64,000 nucleotides of DNA from Streptomyces fumanus (GTDB lineage: Bacteria; Actinomycetota; Actinomycetes; Streptomycetales; Streptomycetaceae), in the NCBI RefSeq assembly GCF_014655295.1, contig NZ_BNBI01000006.1, positions 124,001-188,000 on the forward strand, read 5' to 3'. Position 1 is the first letter of the stretch. Every line of letters begins with the position of its first letter. This document shows, piece by piece, positions 26,449-35,148 of the stretch. The position numbers were made by a program, and so were the translations under genes. Below the pieces are notes generated by a model. That model was not told where the DNA came from, did no database searches, and saw only the letters and a list, made by a program, of their open reading frames with translations.

Positions 26449-26464
26449 ATTGGACTAGACCTGT
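26449..26464. promoter_or_regulatory. Candidate DasR site (dre) upstream of cutC
   Basis: ATTGGACTAGACCTGT matches ACTGGTCTAGACCACT at 12 of 16 positions, including the core CTAGACC. CTAG is rare in this genome, which raises the weight of the match. It ends 24 bp before the cutC start, in position to act as an operator. Confidence 0.5.
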
Positions 26465-26488
26465 AGAGCCGCCGACGAATGGGGCCCC

Positions 26489-27178
26489 ATGAGCAAGCGT
26501 GCAGTCCTGGAGGTGATCGCCCTCGACGTCGAGGACGCGGTCGCCGCCCGGGCCGGAGGCGCGGACCGCCTCGAACTGGTCACCGACATGGCCGCCGACG
26601 GGCTCACCCCGCCGGTCGCGACCGTCGCCGCCGTCCGCGCCGCCGTCGACATCGACGTACGGGTGATGCTGCGGCTGGCGGACGGGTTCGCCGCCGGGGA
26701 CGTGGAGCGGCTCGTGCGGGTCGCGGAGGAACTGCGGGAGGCGGGCGTCGACCAGTTCGTGCTCGGGTTCCTCGACGCGGACGGGCAGGTCGACCTGGCC
26801 GCCGTGGAGAAGCTGGCCGGGGTGCTGGAGGGCTGCCGCTTCACCTTCCACCGGGCCATCGACCGGGCCGCCGACCGCGACGCCCTGCGCAAGCAGCTCG
26901 CCGACCTGCCCGGCCTGGACACCTACCTCACGGCCGGGGCGGCCGGCGGCGTGACCGAGGGGCTGCCGGTGCTGTGCGCGGAGGCGGGGCGGCGCGGTGA
27001 GCCGGGGTACGGCCAGCAGCTCCTGGTCGGCGGCGGGCTCACCCTGGACCACGTGCCCGACCTGCTCGCGGCGGGCATCGACGCCTTCCACATCGGCGGC
27101 GCGGCCCGCCCCCGGGGGTGGGACGGGCCGGTGTCGGCGGACGCGGTGGCGCGGTGGCGCCGGGTGCTGGACGCCTGA
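26489..27178 (+). CDS. cutC: CutC family protein
   Basis: A 229-residue TIM-barrel protein: VIALDVEDAVAARAGGADRLEL at the start, then VRVMLRLADGFAAGDV, FTFHRAIDRAADR and LLVGGGLTLDHVPDLLA. These match CutC throughout. The name comes from copper homeostasis in E. coli, but the enzyme activity is unsettled. A phosphosugar-like barrel under a possible DasR site could hint at an aminosugar role; that is speculation. Converges with helD, 27 bp between stops. Confidence 0.88.
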   Translation: MSKRAVLEVIALDVEDAVAARAGGADRLELVTDMAADGLTPPVATVAAVRAAVDIDVRVMLRLADGFAAGDVERLVRVAEELREAGVDQFVLGFLDADGQVDLAAVEKLAGVLEGCRFTFHRAIDRAADRDALRKQLADLPGLDTYLTAGAAGGVTEGLPVLCAEAGRRGEPGYGQQLLVGGGLTLDHVPDLLAAGIDAFHIGGAARPRGWDGPVSADAVARWRRVLDA

Positions 27179-27205
27179 CCCCGGCCGCCGGGCAACGCCC
27201 CGCCC

Positions 27206-29260
27206 TTACGCCAACTGCTCCGGCAGCGGGGCCGTATGCGCCACGATCAGGCCCGACACCGCTCGGGTCAGGCAGACGTACAGCCGCCGCAGCCCCGTGC
27301 GTTCGTCCGGCTCGCCGTCGACGATCGCGCGGGGCTCGTCGAGCACCACGTAGTCGTACTCCAGGCCCTTCGCCAGGGACGCCGGCACCAGGGTCAGCCG
27401 GGTCTCCCGGGTCGTCTCCTCGCCCGGCGAGAGGTGCGTCAGTCCCGCCTCCGTCAGCGCCCGGGACAGCTCCGGAAGCCGCGCGTCCGCCGCGATCAGG
27501 CCGAGGGAGCCCTCCCGGGCCAGCAGCTCCCGGCACGCGGCCACCACGTCCCCGGTGCCGGCGGCGTCCCGGATCTCGAAGAACCCCGGGTTCTCGCGGA
27601 TCGACGCCACCGGCGTCAGCCCCGGCGCGATGGACGGCAGCAGCCGGGACGCGTACGCGATGACGTCGGTCGGCACCCGGAAACCGGCCGTCAGCTCCTC
27701 GACCACCGCGTCCTCCTTGCCGAGGTGGGCCAGCGCCTCCGCCCAGCTCCGGGTCGCCCAGGGCGTGGTGCCCTGCGCGAGGTCGCCGAGGACGGTCACC
27801 GAGCCGGTGGTGCAGCGCCGGCCCACCGCCCGGTACTGCATGGGGGAGAGGTCCTGCGCCTCGTCGAGGACGACGTGCCCGAGCGAGTGGGTGCGCTCGA
27901 TCAGGTCGGTGGCCTCGTCGATCAGCACCGCGTCCGCCGCCGACCAGCGCGCGGACTTCACCGACCGGACCGGCTTCGCCCACAGGATCGCTTTCTGCTC
28001 CTCCTCGTCGAGCAGTCCGGCCGCGTGCTCGGCGAGGAAGTCGGCGTCGGTCAGCAGCCTCAGCACCAGCTTGGCCGGGTCGACGGCCGGCCAGACCGCC
28101 TTGACGGCCGCCTTGACCGCCGCGTTGCGGGCCACCGCGTTCTGCACCCGGTCGTCGGGGGCCTCACCGGCCCGTTCCATCTGCACCAGCACGGCGTGCG
28201 CGATCCGCTGCGGCAGCGCCTCCCGGGCGGCGCCGTACCGGATGCCCCGGTCCAGCAGCTCCCGTACGACCTCCTCCAGCTCGTACGCCGGGACCCGCCA
28301 GCGGCGGGAGCCGCGCACCACCACGACCGGTTCGGTGGGCATGGTCACGTGCGAGTACAGCGCCCGGCGCAGCACCCGGGCCATCCGCGCGTCGCCCTTG
28401 ACGGTCGCCGCCACCGCGTCGTCCGTGCCCCGGACCTCGACGTGGGCGACCAGGTCGTCGACGGTGGCCTGCCGCACGGTCAGCTCGCCCAGGGCCGGCA
28501 GGACCTGCTCGATGTAGTGCAGGAAGGACCGGTTCGGGCCGATCACCAGCGTGCCGGCCCGGGCCAGCCGCTCGCGGTGCGCGTACAGCAGGTAGGCGAC
28601 CCGGTGCAGGCCCACGGCGGTCTTGCCGGTGCCGGGGCCGCCCTGCACGCACACCGAACCGGCCAGCCCGGCGCGGACGATCTCGTCCTGCTCGGGCTGG
28701 ATGGTCGCCACGATGTCGCGCATCGGACCGACGCGGGGCCGTTCGATCTCCTGCTGGAGCAGCCTGCTGGTGGTGGCCGCCTCGGCCGGGTCGGAGAGGT
28801 GCTCGTCCTCGTACGCGGTGAGGTCGCCGCCGGTGTACCCGAAGCGGCGGCGCAGCGCGAGGTCCATCGGGTCCTGCTTGGACGCCCGGTAGAACGGCTG
28901 CGAGACCGGCGCCCGCCAGTCGACGACCATCGGGTCGCCGTCCGCGTCGTGCACATGCCGCCGCCCGACGTAGAAGCGCTCCCCCTCGGCGCCCTCCGCC
29001 CGGTCCGCGCCCGGCGCGTGCAGGTAGTCGAGCCGGCCGAAGAACAGCGGGGTGTCGCTGAGGTCGGCCAGCGCCTTGACGCGCTCGGCGATCTGCCGCT
29101 CCAGGATCTGGGCGTTCACCCAGTTCGCGGTGACGTCGGAGATGTCGAGGGACTCGACGTCCTCCCGCATCGCGCGCAGCGCGGCACGGGACGCGGCGAG
29201 GTGGGCGCGCTCCCGGGCGAGCGGGTCGGCAGGCGGGTCGTCGTGGACGGGCGTGGACAA
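27206..29260 (-). CDS. HelD-like UvrD-superfamily helicase (RNA polymerase-associated)
   Basis: A 684-residue SF1 ATPase. The N-terminal 70 residues form a charged coiled coil (LARERAHLAASRAALRAMRE onward) that in HelD enters the RNA polymerase channel. Walker A is GGPGTGKT (207-214); Walker B is VVLDEAQDLSPMQY; C-terminal motifs include LAKGLEYDYVVLDEP and RRLYVCLTRA. HelD proteins release stalled RNA polymerase; a Streptomyces relative, HelR, protects against rifamycins. TTG start at 29260 with GGAGG 7 nt upstream. I see no rifamycin-associated element in the leader, so the HelR role is not supported. Confidence 0.82.
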   Translation of the reverse strand: MSTPVHDDPPADPLARERAHLAASRAALRAMREDVESLDISDVTANWVNAQILERQIAERVKALADLSDTPLFFGRLDYLHAPGADRAEGAEGERFYVGRRHVHDADGDPMVVDWRAPVSQPFYRASKQDPMDLALRRRFGYTGGDLTAYEDEHLSDPAEAATTSRLLQQEIERPRVGPMRDIVATIQPEQDEIVRAGLAGSVCVQGGPGTGKTAVGLHRVAYLLYAHRERLARAGTLVIGPNRSFLHYIEQVLPALGELTVRQATVDDLVAHVEVRGTDDAVAATVKGDARMARVLRRALYSHVTMPTEPVVVVRGSRRWRVPAYELEEVVRELLDRGIRYGAAREALPQRIAHAVLVQMERAGEAPDDRVQNAVARNAAVKAAVKAVWPAVDPAKLVLRLLTDADFLAEHAAGLLDEEEQKAILWAKPVRSVKSARWSAADAVLIDEATDLIERTHSLGHVVLDEAQDLSPMQYRAVGRRCTTGSVTVLGDLAQGTTPWATRSWAEALAHLGKEDAVVEELTAGFRVPTDVIAYASRLLPSIAPGLTPVASIRENPGFFEIRDAAGTGDVVAACRELLAREGSLGLIAADARLPELSRALTEAGLTHLSPGEETTRETRLTLVPASLAKGLEYDYVVLDEPRAIVDGEPDERTGLRRLYVCLTRAVSGLIVAHTAPLPEQLA

Positions 29261-29408
29261 GGGGGTGCCTCCGGCGGACCTGGAACAGCGGTTGCGGGGG
29301 CCGGCCGGTTTCCGTCCGGTCGGCGGCACTCCGTGCGAGGGAGGCGGGCAAGAGCGGAGAGTGTAGGGGAGGGGCGGCCGGACCGGCCAGCGAATATTCC
29401 CGGACCGG

Positions 29409-29510
29409 CCCTCCGCCGGCAGGTCGTCCGGCCCCGCGTCAGCTCTCCGCCAGCAGGTCGTCCGTCCCCGCGTCAGCTCTCCGCCAGCAGCTCGTCCGCG
29501 TCCATGATCC
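29409..29510. repeat. 34-bp tandem repeat spanning the XPB gene end
   Basis: Three units of 34 bp (29409-29442, 29443-29476, 29477-29510). The last encodes the final codons of the XPB helicase (ADELLAES), the middle one contains its stop codon, and the first is more diverged. The 3' end of the gene has therefore been duplicated in tandem downstream of itself. Confidence 0.85.
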
Positions 29511-31116
29511 GGTACGCGTACCCCTGCTCCGCCAGGAACCGCTGCCGGTGCGCGGCGAAGTCCTGGTCGAGGGTGTCCCGGGCGACCACCGAGTAGAAGT
29601 GCGCCTGGTGCCCGTCCGCCTTGGGCCGCAGCACCCGGCCGAGCCGCTGCGCCTCCTCCTGCCGGGAGCCGAACGTCCCCGACACCTGCACGGCGACCGT
29701 CGCCTCCGGCAGGTCGATGGAGAAGTTCGCCACCTTGGAGACAACGAGCACGCTGATCTCGCCCTGCCGGAACGCCTCGAACAGCTTCTCCCGCTGCGCG
29801 TTGGACGTATCGCCCTTGATCACCGGCGCGCCGAGGTGCTCGCCCAGTTCGTCGAGCTGGTCGATGTACTGGCCGATGACGAGGATCTGCTGTCCGGCGA
29901 AGCGCCGCACGATCGCCTCGGTCACCTTCCGCTTGGTCGCGGTGGTGGCGCAGAAGCGGTACTTCTCCTCCGCCTCGGCGGTGGCGTACGCCAGCCGCTC
30001 CGACTCGGTGAGGTTGACCCGTACCTCCACGCAGTCGGCGGGCGCGATGTAGCCCTGCGCCTCGATCTCCTTCCACGGCGCGTCGAACCGCTTCGGCCCG
30101 ATCAGGGAGAACACGTCCGACTCGCGGCCGTCCTCCCGCACCAGGGTCGCGGTCAGGCCGAGCCGGCGCCGGGCCTGGAGGTCGGCGGTGAACTTGAAGA
30201 CCGGCGCGGGCAGCAGGTGCACCTCGTCGTAGACGATCAGCCCCCAGTCCCGGGAGTCGAACAGCTCCAGGTGCGGGTAGACGCCCTTCCGGCGGGTGGT
30301 CAGCACCTGGTACGTGGCGATGGTGACCGGCCGGATCTCCTTGCGGGTGCCGCTGTACTCGCCGATCTCGTCCTCGGTCAGACTCGTCCGCTTGACCAGC
30401 TCGTGCTTCCACTGGCGGGCGGAGACGGTGTTGGTGACCAGGATCAGCGTGGTCGACCTGGCCTGCGCCATCGCGCCCGCGCCGACCAGCGTCTTGCCCG
30501 CGCCGCAGGGCAGCACGACCACCCCGGACCCGCCGTGCCAGAAGTTCTCCACCGCCTGCTTCTGGTACGGGCGCAGCGCCCACCCGTCCTCGGCCAGGTC
30601 GATCGGGTGCGCCTCGCCGTCGACGTACCCGGCGAGGTCCTCGGCGGGCCAGCCCAGCTTGAGCAGCGTCTGCTTGATCTGGCCGCGCTCGGAGGGGTGC
30701 ACGGCCACGGTGTCGGGGTCGATGCGGGCGCCGACCAGCGGGGTGATCCGCTTGGACTTCAGCACCTCCTCCAGCACCGGGCGGTCGGTGGTGGTCAGCA
30801 CCAGGCCGTGCGCCGGGTGCTTGGAGAGGGTGAGCCGGCCGTAGCGGTCCATGGTCTCGGCGATGTCGACCAGCAGGGCGTGCGGCACCGGGTAGCGGCT
30901 GTACTCCACCAGCGCGTCCACCACCTGCTCGGCGTCGTGCCCGGCCGCCCGCGCGTTCCACAGGCCGAGCGGGGTGACCCGGTAGGTGTGGATGTGCTCC
31001 GGCGCCCGCTCCAGCTCGGCGAAGGGCGCGATGGCCCGGCGGCAGGCGTCGGCCATCTCGTGGTCGACTTCCAGGAGCAGTGTCTTGTCGGACTGGACGA
31101 TCAGCGGACCATTCAC
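29473..31116 (-). CDS. XPB/ERCC3-type SF2 DNA helicase
   Basis: A 547-residue superfamily 2 helicase related to eukaryotic XPB, a DNA repair/transcription helicase. Residues 1-170 are the damage-recognition-like N-terminal domain. Then PYQKQAVENFW (Q motif region), Walker A CGAGKT (about 204-209), Walker B VYDEVHLLP, the RED motif REDGRESD, and motif VI QRLGRVLRPKADG. I place the start at GTG 31116 because AAAGGG is 8 nt upstream; 31125 is also open. The next gene upstream on the strand encodes a Helicase_C_3/WYL-like protein, the same pairing as Rv0861c/Rv0862c of M. tuberculosis as I remember it. Confidence 0.88.
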   Translation of the reverse strand: MNGPLIVQSDKTLLLEVDHEMADACRRAIAPFAELERAPEHIHTYRVTPLGLWNARAAGHDAEQVVDALVEYSRYPVPHALLVDIAETMDRYGRLTLSKHPAHGLVLTTTDRPVLEEVLKSKRITPLVGARIDPDTVAVHPSERGQIKQTLLKLGWPAEDLAGYVDGEAHPIDLAEDGWALRPYQKQAVENFWHGGSGVVVLPCGAGKTLVGAGAMAQARSTTLILVTNTVSARQWKHELVKRTSLTEDEIGEYSGTRKEIRPVTIATYQVLTTRRKGVYPHLELFDSRDWGLIVYDEVHLLPAPVFKFTADLQARRRLGLTATLVREDGRESDVFSLIGPKRFDAPWKEIEAQGYIAPADCVEVRVNLTESERLAYATAEAEEKYRFCATTATKRKVTEAIVRRFAGQQILVIGQYIDQLDELGEHLGAPVIKGDTSNAQREKLFEAFRQGEISVLVVSKVANFSIDLPEATVAVQVSGTFGSRQEEAQRLGRVLRPKADGHQAHFYSVVARDTLDQDFAAHRQRFLAEQGYAYRIMDADELLAES

Positions 31117-31305
31117 GGACGGCACCCTTTCGCGTACGGCCGGAGGGCTCGGCCAAACGTCCAGTCTGCCTGATCGAGGCGGTGAGCCACGGGGGTGCGG
31201 GCGGAGTGAGGTTGTTCACCCGGGTCCCGCGACGGCGGTCAGCCCGTACTCCGCCGCGTCCGTCCCGGGACGACGCGCGAGCCGCCGCCGCGGTCGCCCG
31301 GGGCG

Positions 31306-33858
31306 TCACCCCGCGTCGTCGGCCAGCTCCGCGACGCCCGTGATCCGGTGCAGCGGATACGTGCGCACCTCGTCCGCGGTGTGGTCGTACGCCGTGACGA
31401 AGCCGCCCTCGACCCGGACCGGGGCGATCACCCGCTGGGTGGCGGCGCCCTCGGCGTTCACGTACCCGATCCACAGCGACGCGCCGGTCAGCACGGCGGC
31501 CTGCACGGTGGCGAGGGTCTCGGCGGCCCCGGTGCGCGGCGGCTCGCCCCCGGCCGGCGGGGCGGTGCCGGGGCCCGGCTTGCGCGGGGCGGTGGCGGCC
31601 AGGTCACCGGCCCGGATGGCCCGGATCGCGGCCGCCAGCAGCGCGTCGTCCGGCGCGGGCGGCCCGTCGGGGACGGGCTCGGGGGCGGTGCGCGGCGGGG
31701 TGCGGCGGGCGTCGGCGCGGGTGACCAGCACATCGCCGTGGGCGGACTCGGCGGCCGGCGCGAAGCCCATCGCGCGCAGCCCGTCCAGCAGCGTCCCCGG
31801 GTCGGTCCCCGCGGCCAGCACGGTCGGCGCCAGGCGGCGCAGGCCCAGTCCGGCGGCCCGCCGGTCGGCGAGGATCTCGCCCAGCGTCGCGTCGTCGTCG
31901 CAGCGCACGTACGCGGAGGCCGCGCCGACCCGCAGTCGCCCGTGCCGCCGCGCCACGTCGTCGATCAGGTACGTCAACGGCTGCGGCACCGGCGTCCGGG
32001 AGTGCGCGGCGAGGAAGGCGTGCAGGTCGGCGGCGGTCCGCCCGGCGTCCAGGGCCCGGCGCACCGAGCCCGGCGTGAACCGGTACACGGTCGCCCCGCC
32101 CTTGGACTCCACGTCCGCGAGCACGCCCAGCACCTCCGCCAGCGGCCGCTCCAGCGGCCCCGGCGCCACCGCCGTCAGGTCGGCCTGCAGCAGCACGTGA
32201 TCGAGCGGCTCCGGCAGCAGCGGCCCCAGCACCCGCGCGGCGGCCGCCGTCGCCACGGCCTGCTCGGCGGGCGACAGCACCGGCAGCGTGACCGGCGCGT
32301 GCCGGTGCACCGGCAGCTTGTCGCCGGGCCCGGCGGCGTCCTCCGGGGCGGGCTCCTCCGGTGCCGCCGGCCCCGCCCCGATCAGCGCCCGCCCCGGCGC
32401 GGACAGGGCGCCCCGGCCGGTGACGCCGAGGAGTTCCGCCTCCTGAAGGGTCCAGTGGGCCAGCCGGGTGCGTAGGTCGTCGGTCTCGTCGCGGCGCGGG
32501 CCGCGCAGCGGGCGCTCCCAGCGCAGCCGGGCCAGCAGGGACTCGGTGTCGGGGGCCGCGCCTTCGGGCAGTCGCGCGAGCAGGGCCAGCACCCGGTGCC
32601 GTACCTCCGGGGCCGCCGAGCGGTCCAGGCCCGGACCGAGCGCGGACAGCGTCCGGTCCTTGGCGTCCCGCCCGCCGACCAGCCCCGGCGTCCGGGTCCC
32701 CAGCAGCCACGCCTCGGCGAGCCGCGCCCACCGCTGCTCGGCGGGCAGCTCCCGCCACTCGTCGTACGCCGGGGTCGCCGCGTACCGCTCGTCCGCCTCG
32801 CCGTCGGAGGCCACCAGCCCGGCGGCGTAGGCCAGTTCCACCCAGAACGCGGCGACCGGCTCGGAGACGTCCAGGGCGACCGCCGTCCGCTTCAGGTCGC
32901 GCACGCTCAGCCCGCCGGCCCGCAACACGGCCGGGCCGCCCTCGTCCCACTCCTTCAGCAACTCCTCGACCATGGCGAGCGCGGCCAGCGCCTGCCCGGC
33001 CGCGGTGGCGTCCACCACCTGGGGGCGGTGCGCTGCCGCCGCGGTCACCGGCGGCGCCACCGGCTCGGGCGTGCGGTGCGCGCGCCCGGCGCGCAGGTGC
33101 AGGGCGACCTCGCGGGGCAGCACCACCGTGCCGGGCGCGGTCGGCAGCAGCAGCCCCCGGTCCAGCAGCCAGCGCAGATGGGCCGCCGGGTCGTGGGTGA
33201 CCTGCCCGTACGGCGGCCCCCACACCAGCCGGGACAGCACCTCGCGGGCGTCCGCGGGCGCGTCGGCGAGCAGCGCCGCCATCCGCGTACGGTCGGTGAA
33301 CAGCCCGGTCAGCGCGGCCACCGCCGACACCGGGTCATGGGTCGAGGGCAGCCCGGCGGCGGCCAGGATCTCCTGGAGCCGCCCCGGCGACATCCCGGCC
33401 GTCGCCTCCCGCACGGTCGGCCCGAGCCCGGTCGGCGACGGATGCTGCGGCGAGGGCGCGAGCAGCTCCCGGGCCGTGCGCACCAGCCGCAGCCGGTCGT
33501 CGCCGCCCCACACCAGGGCCCGCGTCCGCAGCACCCCCAGGGCGCGCGGCAGCGCCCCGGCGACCACCGGGTCGGGGTCGTCGCCGGCGAGCAGCCCGAG
33601 CAGTTCGCCGTACGTCGCCGGATCGGCCGCCACGGCCAGCGCCTCCGCGGTCTGGAGCGCGAACCGGTCCAGGTGCTCCAGCGCCCGCAGCACCGACGCC
33701 CGGGTACCGGCCCGGGTGGCCAACTGGGTGAGGTCGGTGGGGACCGGCGTGATGAGGTCGGGGCGGCTGCGCAGGAGGGCGGCCAGGGAGGCGTCGTCCC
33801 TGGCACGGAGGGCCTCCGCGAGGGACCGGGGGGCCGCGGACTTCTCCTCGGTGCTCAT
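31306..33858 (-). CDS. Helicase-associated (Helicase_C_3) protein with WYL-like C-terminus
   Basis: An 850-residue cytosolic protein. The N-terminal part (RSLAEALRARDDASLAALLRSRPDL, then ALEHLDRFALQTAEALAVA) and the middle segment LPVLSPAEQAVATAAAARVLG, then LHAFLAAHSRTPVPQPLTYL, match the XPB-associated Helicase_C_3 family. The last 90 residues (LTGASLWIGYVNAEGAATQRV, VEGGFVTAYDHTADEVRTYPL) resemble a WYL ligand-sensing domain. No ATPase motifs, so it is probably a partner or regulator of the XPB helicase, which lies 189 bp downstream on the same strand. That gap holds no gene. ATG at 33858 opens MSTEEKSAAP. Confidence 0.75.
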   Translation of the reverse strand: MSTEEKSAAPRSLAEALRARDDASLAALLRSRPDLITPVPTDLTQLATRAGTRASVLRALEHLDRFALQTAEALAVAADPATYGELLGLLAGDDPDPVVAGALPRALGVLRTRALVWGGDDRLRLVRTARELLAPSPQHPSPTGLGPTVREATAGMSPGRLQEILAAAGLPSTHDPVSAVAALTGLFTDRTRMAALLADAPADAREVLSRLVWGPPYGQVTHDPAAHLRWLLDRGLLLPTAPGTVVLPREVALHLRAGRAHRTPEPVAPPVTAAAAHRPQVVDATAAGQALAALAMVEELLKEWDEGGPAVLRAGGLSVRDLKRTAVALDVSEPVAAFWVELAYAAGLVASDGEADERYAATPAYDEWRELPAEQRWARLAEAWLLGTRTPGLVGGRDAKDRTLSALGPGLDRSAAPEVRHRVLALLARLPEGAAPDTESLLARLRWERPLRGPRRDETDDLRTRLAHWTLQEAELLGVTGRGALSAPGRALIGAGPAAPEEPAPEDAAGPGDKLPVHRHAPVTLPVLSPAEQAVATAAAARVLGPLLPEPLDHVLLQADLTAVAPGPLERPLAEVLGVLADVESKGGATVYRFTPGSVRRALDAGRTAADLHAFLAAHSRTPVPQPLTYLIDDVARRHGRLRVGAASAYVRCDDDATLGEILADRRAAGLGLRRLAPTVLAAGTDPGTLLDGLRAMGFAPAAESAHGDVLVTRADARRTPPRTAPEPVPDGPPAPDDALLAAAIRAIRAGDLAATAPRKPGPGTAPPAGGEPPRTGAAETLATVQAAVLTGASLWIGYVNAEGAATQRVIAPVRVEGGFVTAYDHTADEVRTYPLHRITGVAELADDAG

Positions 33859-33968
33859 CCGCCCCACGGTAGCGGGTCGTCCCCGCCGGCCGGGGCCCCT
33901 GCGCGCGGGCCGGAGGCGGTACCGTCGTCCGACGGGGTATCACCGACACGCCCGCGCCGGAGGGGTCC

Positions 33969-35030
33969 GTGGGGATCGAGAGCGACCAGGTCGTCTACGA
34001 GTATCTGAGCCGCGTCGGCGACGTGGCCCAGCAACGCCAGTTGCCGTCGTCCGCGCGGATGCGGCTGGTCGCGGAGTTGCGGGACGAGATCGACCGGCGC
34101 CGGTCGAGGACGGTCGTCGACTCGCCCGCCGCCGTCCGCCGCATCGTGGACCGGCTCGGCAGTCCCGAGGAGGTCGTCGAGGCCGCCGGTGACCCGGCCG
34201 CCGCGCCGGGGACGGCGAAGCCCCCCGTCCAGCGCGCCACCGCGGCCCCGCGCCGCCGGACCCCGCGCCCGGACCGCGAACGCGACAGGGCGGCCCGCCC
34301 GGACGGCGAAGACGGCACGTCCCCGCCGGGGAACGGCGCGCCCGGTAAGACCGCCCGCCCGGAGCGCGAGCGCCGCAAGGGCCTGTTCCGCGCCGCCCCC
34401 CGCCCCGCGGAACAGCCCGCCCCCGCCCCGGCGCAGCCGCACCTCGCCCCGGCACCGGATGTGGGCGCCGCCGCCCCCCGGCCCGACTGGTGGCGTGTCG
34501 AGCCCGGCCCGTTCGGCGGCGGGACCGGCGGCGACACCGTCCCCGGCTTCGTCGGCGGCGTGGAGATCCCGGAACTCCTCAAGCCCCCGCCGCCGAGGGA
34601 GGAGACCCCGGCCGCCGAGAAGCCCACCGAGCAAGCGACCGCCCCCGAACCGGCCGCCGCCCGCCGCCTGCCGCGCCTCTGGCCGACCGGCACCCGCTCC
34701 GACCCGCTCCTGCTCCTCGCCGCCGCCCTCCTCCTGGTCGGCGCGGTCCTCGGCAACCTGCTCCCGCTCGCCCTCGGCTGGCTGCTGGCCTACTTCACCC
34801 GCCGCCTGACCCCCGCCCAGTCCAAGTGGGCCGTCCTGGTCCTCCCCGGCCTCGCCGTCACGGCCGGCCTGATCTGGCTCTGGGGCCGCACCGACTCCCG
34901 CTGGGGCACCCCCATCCCCGAGGGCCACATGAACGAGGCCCTGACGGAGACTTGGCCCTGGGTCCTGAAAGCAGCGGCACTGGCCTCAGCCCTGTACCTG
35001 CTCTGGCGCTCCCGCCGCCAACAGGGCTGA
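33969..35030 (+). CDS. Membrane protein with N-terminal helical (HAAS-like) domain
   Basis: A 353-residue protein. Residues 1-75 are a compact helical unit (VVYEYLSRVGDVAQQRQL, RIVDRLGSPEEVVEAA) like the domains preceding small membrane regulators. Then a Pro/Ala/Arg-rich disordered linker (75-235) and three or four C-terminal transmembrane helices (LLLLAAALLLVGAVLG, LGWLLAYF, WAVLVLPGLAVTAGLIWLW, ALASALYLLW). GTG start follows GGAGGGG. No known function; divergent from the helicase-associated gene across 110 bp. Confidence 0.65.
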   Translation: MGIESDQVVYEYLSRVGDVAQQRQLPSSARMRLVAELRDEIDRRRSRTVVDSPAAVRRIVDRLGSPEEVVEAAGDPAAAPGTAKPPVQRATAAPRRRTPRPDRERDRAARPDGEDGTSPPGNGAPGKTARPERERRKGLFRAAPRPAEQPAPAPAQPHLAPAPDVGAAAPRPDWWRVEPGPFGGGTGGDTVPGFVGGVEIPELLKPPPPREETPAAEKPTEQATAPEPAAARRLPRLWPTGTRSDPLLLLAAALLLVGAVLGNLLPLALGWLLAYFTRRLTPAQSKWAVLVLPGLAVTAGLIWLWGRTDSRWGTPIPEGHMNEALTETWPWVLKAAALASALYLLWRSRRQQG

Positions 35031-35048
35031 GCGACACGCCTTGCTTTT

Positions 35049-35070
35049 AGGGGCGCGGGGAACTGCGCGA
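35049..35070. repeat. Streptomyces interspersed repeat, copy 2
   Basis: Identical over 22 bp to 22167-22188. It lies 18 bp after the membrane protein stop codon and is preceded by TTTT. The flanking ACCAGCCACACCGCACCCGC is also typical of the copies I recall. Confidence 0.8.
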
Positions 35071-35148
35071 CCAGCCACACCGCACCCGCACCCGCCGAAC
35101 CCACTGCACTCCCCACCCCCTAAGGCGCCCCCCGGCACAATGACCCCC

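Noticed and set aside
29261..29408. Rifamycin-associated element upstream of the HelD gene
   Set aside because: No inverted repeat resembling the element as I remember it; only GC-rich leader and a GAATATTC hexamer-type palindrome.
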